Shown one piece after another: positions 17,030-25,396 of a stretch of 64,000 nt of DNA. How positions within the stretch are numbered: position 1 is the stretch's first letter; the number at the start of each line of letters is the position of its first letter. A program made the translations under genes and the position numbers. The notes below the pieces were generated by a model. The model was given only the letters and a program-made list of their open reading frames with translations, was not told the DNA's origin and did not search any database. The stretch is from NCBI RefSeq assembly GCF_002295115.1, contig NZ_NSFV01000009.1:124001-188000 (forward strand), in the 5' to 3' direction. This DNA is from Mesorhizobium sp. WSM4311. Its GTDB lineage: Bacteria > Pseudomonadota > Alphaproteobacteria > Rhizobiales > Rhizobiaceae.

Positions 17030-18082
17030 ATGAAGGACGAGGCACGAGAACGGCGCCGGTATCTGTTGTGGGGCATTCCCGCATCGCTGATCCTGCACGT
17101 GCTTGCTGCGGCGCTCCTTGTGTATGGCCTGCCCGTGCCTCTCCAACCGCCGCGCGAGGAGCAGCCAGTCAATGTCGCGATCGTGCCTCCGCCCGATCAG
17201 CCAAAGCCGAAACCTGTTCCGCCTGCGCCAAAGCCACCGGAACCGAAGGTTGAAAAGCCGCCTGAGCAGAAAATTGAAAAACAACTTCCGTCCGAGAAGC
17301 CGCCGCCAGGCGAGGTCCTGAGGCCTGTCTTTCAGTTCGGCGACAAGGATACCGGCCCGAGGAAATCGCTGGACGGGACCAGCGCCCAAGACAGCTCGCC
17401 GTCGCCGGCCAAGGATGACGATCCGAAGCCGCCTGTCGGGCCGAAGCCTGCAGACAGCCAACCTGTCACGCCGGCAGACGCCGAGGGGCAGGCAGCTTCA
17501 AGCGCGGAGATGGATAAACAACAGGCAGCTAAACAGGAGCCAGACAAGCAGGCGGCGCTCGACGACGCCAAGCAACAGGGCGGGGCACCAGCGCCTTTGG
17601 CTGCCGATAGCGGCGGCGAGATCGAGCTTCCCACATCAGCCGAAGCACCAAAGCCCAAACCCGCAACTGCGCCGAAGCCCAGCCCCTCGAAGGCCTCGAA
17701 GTCTGCATCTCGCAACGACTCGGGCCTTCCGGGTGTTCGCAGGCTCTACTCGCAGGGCGCCACCGGCGATGCGCTGGCCACGACCTCGATGGGCGGGGTG
17801 CCTCGCGGTCAGCGTGTGGCCAAACTCTGCGCCAGCGCGTTGCAGCAGGAGTTGCTGGATGCTTCCTATTTTCCCAAATGGGTACCGTCTCTTCCGCTGA
17901 AGGTGGGCAATATTCTAGACGCCCCGGATGTCGCTTTCAGCACGACAACCACATGGTACCATCTGGGCTTTCGGTGCGAGGTCGACACCGATGCGACGAG
18001 GGTCCTGTCCTTCAACTTCCGCGTGGGGGTACCAATCCCGCCCAGCGACTGGGGCGGTCTTAGATTACCCAGCCCCTACTAG
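17030..18082 (+). CDS. Proline-rich TonB-like protein with C-terminal DUF930 domain (copy 2)
   Basis: The gene encodes 350 residues and is a paralogue of the gene at 15530-16747. It keeps the same order: a membrane segment at about residues 13-32, a Pro/Lys-rich linker shorter by roughly 50 residues, and a C-terminal DUF930 domain (GLPGVRRLYSQGATG, VPRGQRVAKLCASAL, FRCEVDTDATRVLSFNFRVG). The two cysteines are conserved. Both copies are intact, so both may be functional. The stop is 1 base before the 3' end of the convergent HAD gene. Confidence 0.8.
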   Translation: MKDEARERRRYLLWGIPASLILHVLAAALLVYGLPVPLQPPREEQPVNVAIVPPPDQPKPKPVPPAPKPPEPKVEKPPEQKIEKQLPSEKPPPGEVLRPVFQFGDKDTGPRKSLDGTSAQDSSPSPAKDDDPKPPVGPKPADSQPVTPADAEGQAASSAEMDKQQAAKQEPDKQAALDDAKQQGGAPAPLAADSGGEIELPTSAEAPKPKPATAPKPSPSKASKSASRNDSGLPGVRRLYSQGATGDALATTSMGGVPRGQRVAKLCASALQQELLDASYFPKWVPSLPLKVGNILDAPDVAFSTTTTWYHLGFRCEVDTDATRVLSFNFRVGVPIPPSDWGGLRLPSPY

Positions 18083-18083
18083 A

Positions 18084-18758
18084 TCAGGCCGGCACGCCGA
18101 GCCCGGACAATTGCCGGCTAATTTCTTGCCAGTGCGCGCAGACGAAATCGGCACCGGCCGCCTTCAGCCGCGCGGCGTGCTCGGCATAGGTGTGGCCGCC
18201 GCCGGTGTAGCCGATCGCCGTCATGCCGGCGGCAACCGCGCCCTGGATGCCGAAGGGCGAATCCTCGATGACGATGCAGTCGGCCGGATCGGCGCCCATC
18301 CTGGCGGCGGCGAACAGGAAGATGTCGGGCGCCGGCTTGCCGTTCTTGACCATGGAGGAGCTGTAGATCGCCTCGCCGAAGAACGGCGCCAGCCCGGTGA
18401 CGGCCAGGCTGTGGTTGATGCGCTCGACGGAGGACGACGAGGCGACGCAGCGTTCGCCCTCGAGCGTCTCCAGAAACGCCGCGATCCCCGGGGTCGGTTT
18501 CAATTCCTCGGTAAACAGGATCTTGGTCTCGGCCCAGATGTCGCCGTCGGCGGCAGCGGGAAACTGATGGCCGGTCAATTCCCTGATCCTGGCGATGATG
18601 TCGGACTGCTTCATGCCGACGCATTGGGCGATGATGCCGCCATGGACGCCCGGCATGCCGTGCTTTTCATAGACGCGTTCGTAGGCCCTGGCGGCCAGCG
18701 GCTCGCTGTCGACGAGAACACCGTCGCAATCGAAGATGATAGGCCTTGGTCGCGCCAC
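18084..18758 (-). CDS. HAD-superfamily phosphatase, subfamily IA (phosphoglycolate/phosphosugar type)
   Basis: The gene encodes 224 residues. HAD motif I is FDCDGVLVDSEP at the N-terminus, motif II is the serine run in CVASSSSVE, the motif III Lys is in MVKNGKPAPDIFLFAA, and motif IV is CIVIEDSPFG. The cap domain lies between residues about 15 and 90. Members dephosphorylate small phosphosugars or act as beta-phosphoglucomutases. GTG 18758 is preceded by GAGGAG at 8-base spacing. Its 3' end was copied into the interval at 16748-16905. Confidence 0.88.
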   Translation of the reverse strand: MARPRPIIFDCDGVLVDSEPLAARAYERVYEKHGMPGVHGGIIAQCVGMKQSDIIARIRELTGHQFPAAADGDIWAETKILFTEELKPTPGIAAFLETLEGERCVASSSSVERINHSLAVTGLAPFFGEAIYSSSMVKNGKPAPDIFLFAAARMGADPADCIVIEDSPFGIQGAVAAGMTAIGYTGGGHTYAEHAARLKAAGADFVCAHWQEISRQLSGLGVPA

Positions 18759-18863
18759 GCGCTTGTCTCCTCACGTCAAATTTCGCACATCGCTATCGGC
18801 AAAAAGTCAAATGTTCAATAGTGCGATGTCTTCAGCGCGTTTTGGGGCTGCAACGGCGGGCAG

Positions 18864-19505
18864 TCAAAGCTGGCGCAGCGCATCGCTTGCGCGGCCGGAT
18901 CCGAGCGCCCGTTGCATGGCTTGCCGGGATTGTGCGCGGTCGGGCGTGATCCAGTTCGGCTCCGCACCGAGGAAGCGGTCGAGGAACGCCACCGCATAGG
19001 CCGGCATCTCGGTCACATTCTCGCGATAGGACCACCAGGTGCGCAGATCGTCGGCGCATTGGTCGATGCTGGGCGCCTTGCCGAACTCCTGCTCATAGAT
19101 CGCCGAAATCACCGAGACGCAGTAGTTGGTGTAGAGGAAGCCTTCCGGCCAGAAGCGGATGATGTCCAGCGTGCCGCCATTCTGATCCGTTTCCATGAGT
19201 TGCGCGAGGCCGGAGATCTCCCTGGCCGGCGCCTGTTTGATCAGCTCGCGCAGCACGAGGCCGGCGGCAAAGACGATGAAATCGGCGCGGTCGATCGCGG
19301 CGAAGCGCTTCTGCGCTTCCATGATCTCGACCCAGTCGAGAAAGGCCCGCGTCAGCTTCGCCTCGTCGATCTCGAAACGCACGCCGAACGTCTCCGAGAC
19401 CACCTTGGCGCTGCCGCGGAAAGTGGCGCGAAACCAGCGCAGCTGCCGCAGCCGGTGGCGCAGGTCGGGCATAAGGGCCAGTTCATCCCTGAAGGGCAGT
19501 TCCAT
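18864..19505 (-). CDS. Conserved-looking hypothetical protein
   Basis: The gene encodes 213 residues, soluble and mixed alpha-helical, with many aromatic and charged residues (FRATFRGSAKVVSETFGV, RTWWSYRENV). I do not recognise a domain. ATG 19505 is preferred because a CGGG sequence lies 9 bases upstream; an ATG at 19514 lies directly against that site. It is transcribed away from the PTS operon, so the 191-base gap at 19506-19696 holds both promoters. Confidence 0.65.
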   Translation of the reverse strand: MELPFRDELALMPDLRHRLRQLRWFRATFRGSAKVVSETFGVRFEIDEAKLTRAFLDWVEIMEAQKRFAAIDRADFIVFAAGLVLRELIKQAPAREISGLAQLMETDQNGGTLDIIRFWPEGFLYTNYCVSVISAIYEQEFGKAPSIDQCADDLRTWWSYRENVTEMPAYAVAFLDRFLGAEPNWITPDRAQSRQAMQRALGSGRASDALRQL

Positions 19506-19605
19506 TTGATGCATCCCGTTTGACGACAGGCTAGCACAGCCATGCCGCCGCCGAAATCGGCAGACGGCTCTGTGGATGGCGTAGCGGAGACTAATATCTT
19601 ACATA

Positions 19606-19628
19606 TTGACATTCGCGGAAACAAATGT
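19606..19628 (+). promoter_or_regulatory. Candidate -35 box and operator upstream of the sorbitol-type PTS operon
   Basis: TTGACA occurs at 19606-19611. It overlaps an inverted repeat, ACATT (19609-19613) and AATGT (19624-19628), separated by 10 bases. No good -10 box follows at the ideal distance, so the promoter call is tentative; the dyad could bind a regulator. Confidence 0.3.
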
Positions 19629-19696
19629 TCTCACTTTGATGTTGTCGCGTGCCGGTCCAAGGTGCGGTTCAACGGAGGCTTCGGGAGGAGAACCGA

Positions 19697-20134
19697 ATGG
19701 CGATTTGGCAGTGGGGACTGCTTCTGCTGGTTATTGTGTGGGCGCTGCAGTCGCTCGGCGTCTGGCTGCAAATGCGGCACTATTCGGATGTCTTCCGGGG
19801 CGTCACCGACCAGTACAAGGACGGCTTCGTCGGAGCCGGCAATTTTCGCGGTCGGCTGGCCAAGGGCACCATCGCGCTCGTCGTGGTGACGCCCGACTTG
19901 ATCGTGCGCCGCCTGATGGTGATGAGCGGCCGGTCCGTCTTCACCAAGTTCAAAAGACATGAAGAATTCGAGGGTGTTCCCCTCGATCGACTCCGGTCCA
20001 ACCCTGCGATCATGGGGGAGGGGGAACCCGGTGTGGCCGAGGCCGTGAAACGGGCGATCGAACAGATCGACAAAACACGGTCGGAGCCGGGGAAGAAGCC
20101 GGGCCTGGCCGGCTTGAACGTAGCAAGGGCTTAG
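19697..20134 (+). CDS. gutM: Glucitol operon activator GutM-like protein
   Basis: The gene encodes 145 residues. An N-terminal membrane helix (residues about 2-22) is followed by a domain with YKDGFVGAGNFRGRLAKGTIALVVVTPD and VMSGRSVFTKF, matching GutM/SrlM, an accessory activator of sorbitol PTS operons. GGAGGA lies 6-11 bases before ATG 19697. It is the first gene of the PTS operon, as a regulator-like small gene accompanies srl genes in enteric bacteria. The membrane helix suggests it acts at the membrane rather than as a classical DNA-binding protein. Confidence 0.8.
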   Translation: MAIWQWGLLLLVIVWALQSLGVWLQMRHYSDVFRGVTDQYKDGFVGAGNFRGRLAKGTIALVVVTPDLIVRRLMVMSGRSVFTKFKRHEEFEGVPLDRLRSNPAIMGEGEPGVAEAVKRAIEQIDKTRSEPGKKPGLAGLNVARA

Positions 20135-20185
20135 AGGACGCCGCGCACCGACTGGGATAACCGGCGGGCGGCATAAGGAGGAGAA

Positions 20186-20947
20186 ATGTCTGTATTTTCG
20201 TTGTTGGCGCAGCATGCCGACATGGCCGTGCACAATCTGCATGTCGCAGGTACCATGGTCTCGGATGCCGCATTGCATGGCAAGCTCGCCGTCGAGCATG
20301 CTTCCGACCATCTCGTTGTCCTGGCACAAGCGGACAGCGGACCCATAACCGTCGATCAGTTCAAGGAAAAGCTGAAGGAAGTCCAGCAGGAAGAGCAGCT
20401 CGGCTGGCTGACCGCCATCGGCAAGTACTTCATCGGCATCTTCCAGAAGGGCGGCGAAGTGTTCGCCGGCTTCGTCACCGGCATCATTCCGACGCTGGTG
20501 GTGCTGATGACCGCCTTCTACGCCGTCACCGAACTGGTCGGCGAAGAGCGCGTGCATGGCCTGGCGCGCGGCGCCGGCAGGATTGCCTTGACCCGGTATA
20601 CGCTGCTGCCGCTGCTGGCTGTGTTCTTCCTCACCAACCCGATGGCCTATACGTTCGGATCGTTCCTGGAAGAAAAGCACAAGCCGGCCTTCTATGACGC
20701 GGCCGTGTCCTACGTGCATCCGCCGCTTGGCCTGTTCCCGCACATCAATCCGGGCGAATATTTCGTCTGGGGCGGCATTCTCGTGGCTCTGCTCGAGCTT
20801 GAGAAGAAGGGCGTTGTCGTCGCCGGTTACCACGTCAAGGTGGCGATCTGGTACGCCATTGTCGGCCTCGTCGTCATCCTGCTCAAGGGCATGCTCACCG
20901 AGCGCATCACCACCATCATGGCACGCCGCCAGGGCGTCGAGCTGTAA
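20186..20947 (+). CDS. srlA: PTS glucitol/sorbitol-type permease subunit IIC (first membrane subunit)
   Basis: The gene encodes 253 residues. From about residue 65 it follows SrlA: IGKYFIGIFQKGGEVFAGFVTGIIPTLVVLM, TRYTLLPLLAVFFLTNPMAYTFG and KPAFYDAAVSYVHPPLGLFPHINPGEYF. It has about four membrane segments and forms part of the translocation channel. E. coli SrlA is about 187 residues, so the first 60 or so here (soluble, His- and Glu-containing) are an extension with no match I know. GGAGG lies upstream of ATG 20186. Confidence 0.88.
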   Translation: MSVFSLLAQHADMAVHNLHVAGTMVSDAALHGKLAVEHASDHLVVLAQADSGPITVDQFKEKLKEVQQEEQLGWLTAIGKYFIGIFQKGGEVFAGFVTGIIPTLVVLMTAFYAVTELVGEERVHGLARGAGRIALTRYTLLPLLAVFFLTNPMAYTFGSFLEEKHKPAFYDAAVSYVHPPLGLFPHINPGEYFVWGGILVALLELEKKGVVVAGYHVKVAIWYAIVGLVVILLKGMLTERITTIMARRQGVEL

Positions 20948-20963
20948 GGGCGGGGAGGACATC

Positions 20964-21968
20964 ATGGACAGGACATTCAAAGCCGTAAAGATCTCCCGGG
21001 GCAACACAGGCTGGGGCGGCCCGCTCGTCATCGAGCCGACCGCGCAGCGCGACAAGGTCGTCTCCGTCACCGGCGGCGGCATCCATCCCGTCGCCCAACT
21101 CATCGCCGACATGACCGGCGCCACGGCGGTCGACGGCTTCAAGGCGCCGCCGATCGAAGGTGAGATGGCAGTGGTCGTCGTCGATTGCGGCGGCACCGCA
21201 CGCTGCGGCGTCTATCCGCGCAAGCGCATCCCGACCGTCAATCTGACGCCGGTCGGCCAGGCTGGGCCGCTCGCCCAGTTCATCACCGAGGACATCTACG
21301 TTTCGGGCGTGAAGCCGGCCAACGTCACAATGGCGGACGGATCCGAGGCGGTCACCACTGCGGGGGGAGCAGCATCGATGAGTTCAGGCAATAACACAGC
21401 AGCGGCGGCGCCACAGCCGCTGCCGAGCGAAGGCGGTCTGATCGGCCTGATCAGCTCGATCGGACGCGTCATGGGCCGGGTGGTCGGCATCTTCTTCAAT
21501 GCCGGCCGCCGCACGATCGACCAGGTGGTGCGCAACGTGCTGCCGTTCATGGCCTTCGTGACCATGCTCATCGGCCTGATCCTCTACACCGGCATCGGTG
21601 ACGTGCTCGCCCAGCCGATGGGACCGCTGGCCAACAACATCGTCGGCCTGCTGATCATCTCGGCCATTTGCGGCCTGCCGTTCCTGTCTCCCATCCTCGG
21701 GCCGGGCGCCGTCATCGCGCAGGTCATCGGCGTGGCCATCATCGGCCCGCAGATCGCCAACGGCACGATTTCGCCGGCGATGGCTCTGCCGGCGCTGTTT
21801 GCCTACAATACCCAGGTGGGCTGCGACTTCGTCCCCGTCGGGCTGGCGCTCGGTGAAGCCAAGCCGAAGACGATTGAAATCGGTGTGCCTGCGGTGCTCA
21901 TCAGCCGCCAGATCATGGGTCCCGTATCCGTGCTGATCGCATGGGTCGTCAGCCTGATCGTATTCTAA
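20964..21968 (+). CDS. srlE: PTS glucitol/sorbitol-type subunit IIBC
   Basis: The gene encodes 334 residues. The N-terminal IIB domain (about 1-125) has the phospho-acceptor Cys75 in VVVDCGG, the position used in E. coli SrlE. A low-complexity linker (about 130-155) leads to the second IIC domain (about 160-334) with KPKTIEIGVPAVLISRQIMGP near the end. The protein receives phosphate from IIA, passes it to the incoming hexitol, and completes the channel with SrlA. GGGGAGGA lies 4-11 bases before ATG 20964. The gene order A-E-B matches enteric srl operons. Confidence 0.9.
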   Translation: MDRTFKAVKISRGNTGWGGPLVIEPTAQRDKVVSVTGGGIHPVAQLIADMTGATAVDGFKAPPIEGEMAVVVVDCGGTARCGVYPRKRIPTVNLTPVGQAGPLAQFITEDIYVSGVKPANVTMADGSEAVTTAGGAASMSSGNNTAAAAPQPLPSEGGLIGLISSIGRVMGRVVGIFFNAGRRTIDQVVRNVLPFMAFVTMLIGLILYTGIGDVLAQPMGPLANNIVGLLIISAICGLPFLSPILGPGAVIAQVIGVAIIGPQIANGTISPAMALPALFAYNTQVGCDFVPVGLALGEAKPKTIEIGVPAVLISRQIMGPVSVLIAWVVSLIVF

Positions 21969-21994
21969 GGACATAAGAGAATGAGGTTCGCCAC

Positions 21995-22375
21995 ATGACG
22001 GTTCTGCTGAGAACACGGGTCACTTCCATCGGGCCCGAAGTGGCGGATCTTGCCGAAGGGGGCGTGGTCATCCTGTTTGCGGATGGCTCGCCGCCGGAGC
22101 TTGCCGAGGTTTCGGTGCTCCACAAGACGGAGGTCGGACCGAGCGACGGTGCGCCGCAAAAGGGCGCTTCGATCACCCTTGGTCCGGTTTCCGCGGTCAT
22201 AACCGCCGTCGGCTCCAGCGCGTGGAGCAAGGTGCTCGAGATGGGCCACGTCGTCATCTCGTTCAACGGCGCCACCGAGGCCGAGAGGCCGGGCGAGATC
22301 TGCGCATCGCAGGTCGATGCCCAGGCGCTCGTGTCCGCACTGAAAACGGACGCGATCATCACCATCGCCGCCTGA
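21995..22375 (+). CDS. srlB: PTS glucitol/sorbitol-type subunit IIA
   Basis: The gene encodes 126 residues of all-beta IIA-Gut. The active-site His43 sits in LAEVSVLHKTE, as in E. coli SrlB. The conserved LGPVSAVITAVGSSAWSKVLEMGHVVISFNGATEAERPG block follows. It accepts phosphate from HPr and donates it to the IIB domain of SrlE. It lies 26 bases after srlE and 56 bases before the HPr-Enzyme I gene, so all five genes likely form one transcript. Confidence 0.9.
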   Translation: MTVLLRTRVTSIGPEVADLAEGGVVILFADGSPPELAEVSVLHKTEVGPSDGAPQKGASITLGPVSAVITAVGSSAWSKVLEMGHVVISFNGATEAERPGEICASQVDAQALVSALKTDAIITIAA

Positions 22376-22431
22376 AGCATTCGCGCCGCGACCCATCTGG
22401 TTTTGGCGCTTAAAAAAGCAGAGTATTTGCC

Positions 22432-24414
22432 ATGGAACGCTCGACCATCGTCAGAGTGCATGAAGGTTTGCACGCCCGTCCCGCCACGCGGTTCGTCAAG
22501 CTCGCCAAGGGCTTCGAATCCGATGTCGAGCTGGTCAAGGACGGCAAGGCGGTCAGCGCCAAGAGCTCCGTCAAGCTGATGCTGCTGGCGGTCAAGGAAA
22601 ACCAGGAAGTTACCGTGCGGGCGAACGGCGCCGACGCCATCGAGGCGATCGAAGCGCTGATCGGCTATCTCGAGAATCCCAAGGCGGGTCTCGACGACGA
22701 AGCCGAGCCGCAGCGCCCGGCCAATGATGCCGGCCAGGCGGCATCCTTGTCAGCACCCCAATCCGTGCCGGCTGCAACAGGCCAAGCGAACGGCCTGCGC
22801 GGGGTCGCGGCAAGCGAGGGCGTCGCCATCGGGCCGGCCTTCGCGCATTTCCCGCCCGAGATCGCCGGACAGGGCCGCATGCTGCAGGCGGAAGAGATCG
22901 CCGGCGAGATTGACAGGTTCCGTGCCGCCGTCGCCGCCGTCCAGGCGCGCATGGACCGGACCTTGGCGCACGACAGCCTGTCTGCCGCAGACCGCGGCAT
23001 CGTCGCGGCACTCAGGGATATCGCCGCCGACGACAGCCTGACCGGCGAGGCCGAAAAGGCGATCAGGGGCGGCAACGACGCGGTGTCTGCCGTCATCACC
23101 GCAGCCTCCACGATCGCCGCCGATTTCAGCGCGGTCGACGATCACTACCTCAATGCGCGGGCCGACGATGTCCACGCCGTCGGACGGCAGATCTGCCTGG
23201 TGTTGCTGGGCCAGGACGACGTCAGCCTCGAAAGCATTCCCGAAGGCGCCATTCTGATCGCCGACGACATCGGCGCCTGGGATCTGGCGCGGGCGCCGCT
23301 GAAGCGCATTGGCGGGGTTATTTGCGGCCATGGCGGCGCCACCTCGCACATCGCCATCATCGCGCGCTCGCACGGCATTCCGGCGGTGCTGGGCCTTGGC
23401 GACCAGGTCAATGCCTTGCGCACCGCGCGCGACGTGGCGCTCGACGGCAACACCGGCCACGTGATCATCGACCCGGACGCGGCGACGCGCGCAGACTATG
23501 CCGGCCGCGTCGAAGCGGCGGCGAAGGAGCGCGCCGGCCTGACCGCCTTCAAGACGGTGACGCCGAAACGCGCCGACGGCAAGGTGATCGAGGTCGCGGC
23601 CAATATCGGCTCGCTAGAGGAGATCGAGGCGGCGCAGGAGGCGGGCGCCATGGGCGTCGGCCTGTTCCGCACCGAACTCCTGTTCATGCGTCATATGCAT
23701 CTTCCCTCGGAGGACATGCAGGCCGAGACCTATGCAGCGCTGGCCAAGGCCTTCGCGCCCTATCCGGTCATCGTGCGCACGCTCGACATCGGCGGCGACA
23801 AGCCGATCGCCGGCATCGAGTTTCCCGACGAGGAGAACCCCTTTCTCGGCTGGCGCGGCATCCGCATGTGTCTTGACCGGCCCGATATCTTCAAGCGCCA
23901 GCTTAGGGCGCTGCTGCGGGCCGCCGTGCACGGCAACATCAAGGTGATGCTGCCGATGGTGTCCGATATTTCCGAAGTCACGCGCACCCGCGCACTGGTC
24001 GATGAATGCGCCGCCGAACTCAAGGCCGAAGGCGTGCCTTATGCGACATTCGATCTCGGCGTGATGATCGAAACCCCGGCGGCCGTGCTGATCGCGCCGG
24101 CGCTGGCCAGGGAAGTGGCCTTCTTCTCGATCGGCACCAATGACCTGACCCAATACATCATGGCCGCCGACCGGCTCAACCCGACGGTCGCCAGGCTCAA
24201 CGACGTCACCAATCCGGCGGTCATGTCGGCGATCGAGCTGACGGCCAAAGCCGGCGTCGCCGCCGGCATCATGGTGGGCATGTGTGGTGAGGCGGCCGGA
24301 CGCCCGGATCTGATCGCGGCCTTCATCGAAATGGGTCTGACCGAGCTTTCGATGAGCCCGGCCTCCATCCAGCGCGCCAAGAAGACGATCACGGCCATGG
24401 CGGCCGGGGATTAG
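22432..24414 (+). CDS. ptsP: HPr-Enzyme I fusion (phosphoenolpyruvate-protein phosphotransferase)
   Basis: The gene encodes 660 residues. An HPr domain covers 1-85, with His14 in HEGLHARPATR and Ser46 in KSSVKLM. A linker of about 35 residues precedes Enzyme I, which has the phospho-histidine at 306 in GHGGATSHIAIIARSHG, the PEP-binding GVGLFRTELLF and DIGGDKPI blocks, and MVGMCGEAAGRPD near the C-terminus. It carries phosphate from PEP to SrlB and makes the system self-sufficient. There is no GAF domain, unlike the nitrogen PTS Enzyme I common in Rhizobiales, which argues for a dedicated sugar PTS. The stop codon abuts a palindromic repeat. Confidence 0.92.
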   Translation: MERSTIVRVHEGLHARPATRFVKLAKGFESDVELVKDGKAVSAKSSVKLMLLAVKENQEVTVRANGADAIEAIEALIGYLENPKAGLDDEAEPQRPANDAGQAASLSAPQSVPAATGQANGLRGVAASEGVAIGPAFAHFPPEIAGQGRMLQAEEIAGEIDRFRAAVAAVQARMDRTLAHDSLSAADRGIVAALRDIAADDSLTGEAEKAIRGGNDAVSAVITAASTIAADFSAVDDHYLNARADDVHAVGRQICLVLLGQDDVSLESIPEGAILIADDIGAWDLARAPLKRIGGVICGHGGATSHIAIIARSHGIPAVLGLGDQVNALRTARDVALDGNTGHVIIDPDAATRADYAGRVEAAAKERAGLTAFKTVTPKRADGKVIEVAANIGSLEEIEAAQEAGAMGVGLFRTELLFMRHMHLPSEDMQAETYAALAKAFAPYPVIVRTLDIGGDKPIAGIEFPDEENPFLGWRGIRMCLDRPDIFKRQLRALLRAAVHGNIKVMLPMVSDISEVTRTRALVDECAAELKAEGVPYATFDLGVMIETPAAVLIAPALAREVAFFSIGTNDLTQYIMAADRLNPTVARLNDVTNPAVMSAIELTAKAGVAAGIMVGMCGEAAGRPDLIAAFIEMGLTELSMSPASIQRAKKTITAMAAGD

Positions 24415-24511
24415 CCATTCCAGGAAAAGTGTGAGCGCTTTCCCTTGGGAATTGCGTCAAAACAAAGAGTTAGAGCGGTTCGCCGTTTCCATGAAACGGT
24501 GAGACGCTCTG
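24414..24511. repeat. Two-hairpin intergenic palindromic repeat, copy B
   Basis: It is nearly identical to the element at 1652-1746: CCATTCCAGGAAAAGTGTGAGC, a partner arm ending in GGAATTGC, ACAAAGAGTTAGAGCGG and a CCGTTTC/GAAACGG hairpin. It begins at the last base of the PTS Enzyme I stop codon and ends just before the convergent gene at 24536. It may act as a transcript end for both genes. Confidence 0.85.
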
Positions 24512-24535
24512 GATTTCCGGAAGCGCTGCTGGAGC

Positions 24536-25330
24536 TTACGGCAAATGCGCAAGCAAGGTGGCGAAGACTGGCGTCAGTTCATCGACCGGGCTTGCCTTGG
24601 CGCAGGCCTGTACGATGCGATCGTGACGGATATCGGCAGCCAGGATCGCGATCTCCAGCATGTCGGGTTCAGGCGCGCCGTCACGGCCGGTTGTCGCCAA
24701 GCCGCAGGCCAGAACCACAGGCGCCAGGCAGCTTATGTCGAGCGCGCGCTCCCCGGCGATTCCCGGCGCGGCTTCGCCAAAGTGCACCGGACGCTGGCTG
24801 AGCAACTCGACCAGCAACGCCGCACAAGTGGCCGCGATTGCCTGCAGCCCGGAGCCCGGCGCGGTCAACGCGGACAGGAAATCACCATGGCGCTTGCGCA
24901 TCGTGGCATGCGCGGCGGCGAAATCGGCTTCGTGGATGCGGGCGTTGTCGATCTTCAGCTCGGCGAGCACCGCCTTCGTCAAATAGTACATGTCGCGCCG
25001 GAACAGGCGCTCGGCGCTCAACTGCCGCTCTTCGTTTCCGGCCGGAAAATAGGTGCCGAGGCCTTTCACGGTCGTGCCGTCCACCTTGATCGGGCGCTCG
25101 TGCGGGACAAAGGATTCGGCGATCGACAGCGCCTCGTCGACGGCGCTTGCGGCATGGCTGAGCAGGCCTTCGATGCCTTTGCCCGGAAACGGCGGCAGAT
25201 GGCTGGTCGCTTCGTGCAGCACGCTGGCGTCACCGGTGCCGTCATGGCGGCTTTGCCGGATGATGTCGCGGACCTCCCGCAACCGGTCCTTCAAATTGAC
25301 GCGGACGTCTTCGGAGATTTGTCGGAGCAT
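24536..25330 (-). CDS. Hypothetical protein of unknown family
   Basis: The gene encodes 264 residues, predicted mostly alpha-helical and soluble, with charged N-terminal helices (VRVNLKDRLREVRDIIRQ) and an Ala-rich C-terminal half. The segment GTTVKGLGTYFPAGNEERQLSAERLFRRDMYYL looks conserved in character, but I recognise no family. ATG 25330 has GAGG 10 bases upstream; a longer form could begin at 25381. It is divergent from the SorC regulator, and a palindrome lies between them, so it may be under that regulator's control. Confidence 0.6.
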   Translation of the reverse strand: MLRQISEDVRVNLKDRLREVRDIIRQSRHDGTGDASVLHEATSHLPPFPGKGIEGLLSHAASAVDEALSIAESFVPHERPIKVDGTTVKGLGTYFPAGNEERQLSAERLFRRDMYYLTKAVLAELKIDNARIHEADFAAAHATMRKRHGDFLSALTAPGSGLQAIAATCAALLVELLSQRPVHFGEAAPGIAGERALDISCLAPVVLACGLATTGRDGAPEPDMLEIAILAADIRHDRIVQACAKASPVDELTPVFATLLAHLP

Positions 25331-25396
25331 CGCGGTCTGCCTCGAAAGTGCCTTGCAGGACGGCCGGCCAGGGCCAGCCACCGACTCTACATTGTT

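Larger units (their letters stand above)
15450..18232. repeat. Tandem segmental duplication (DUF930 gene plus 3' end of HAD gene)
   Basis: The unit comprises an upstream region, a DUF930 gene and the 3' part of a HAD phosphatase gene. A 34-base leader (TGCTTGAAGCCGCCGC and onward) is identical at 15491-15524 and 16991-17024, exactly 1500 bases apart, and the two ATGs (15530 and 17030) are also 1500 apart. Sequence after each gene (16748-16905 and 18084-18232) is likewise homologous. The coding parts have diverged most in their proline-rich middles. Confidence 0.85.
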
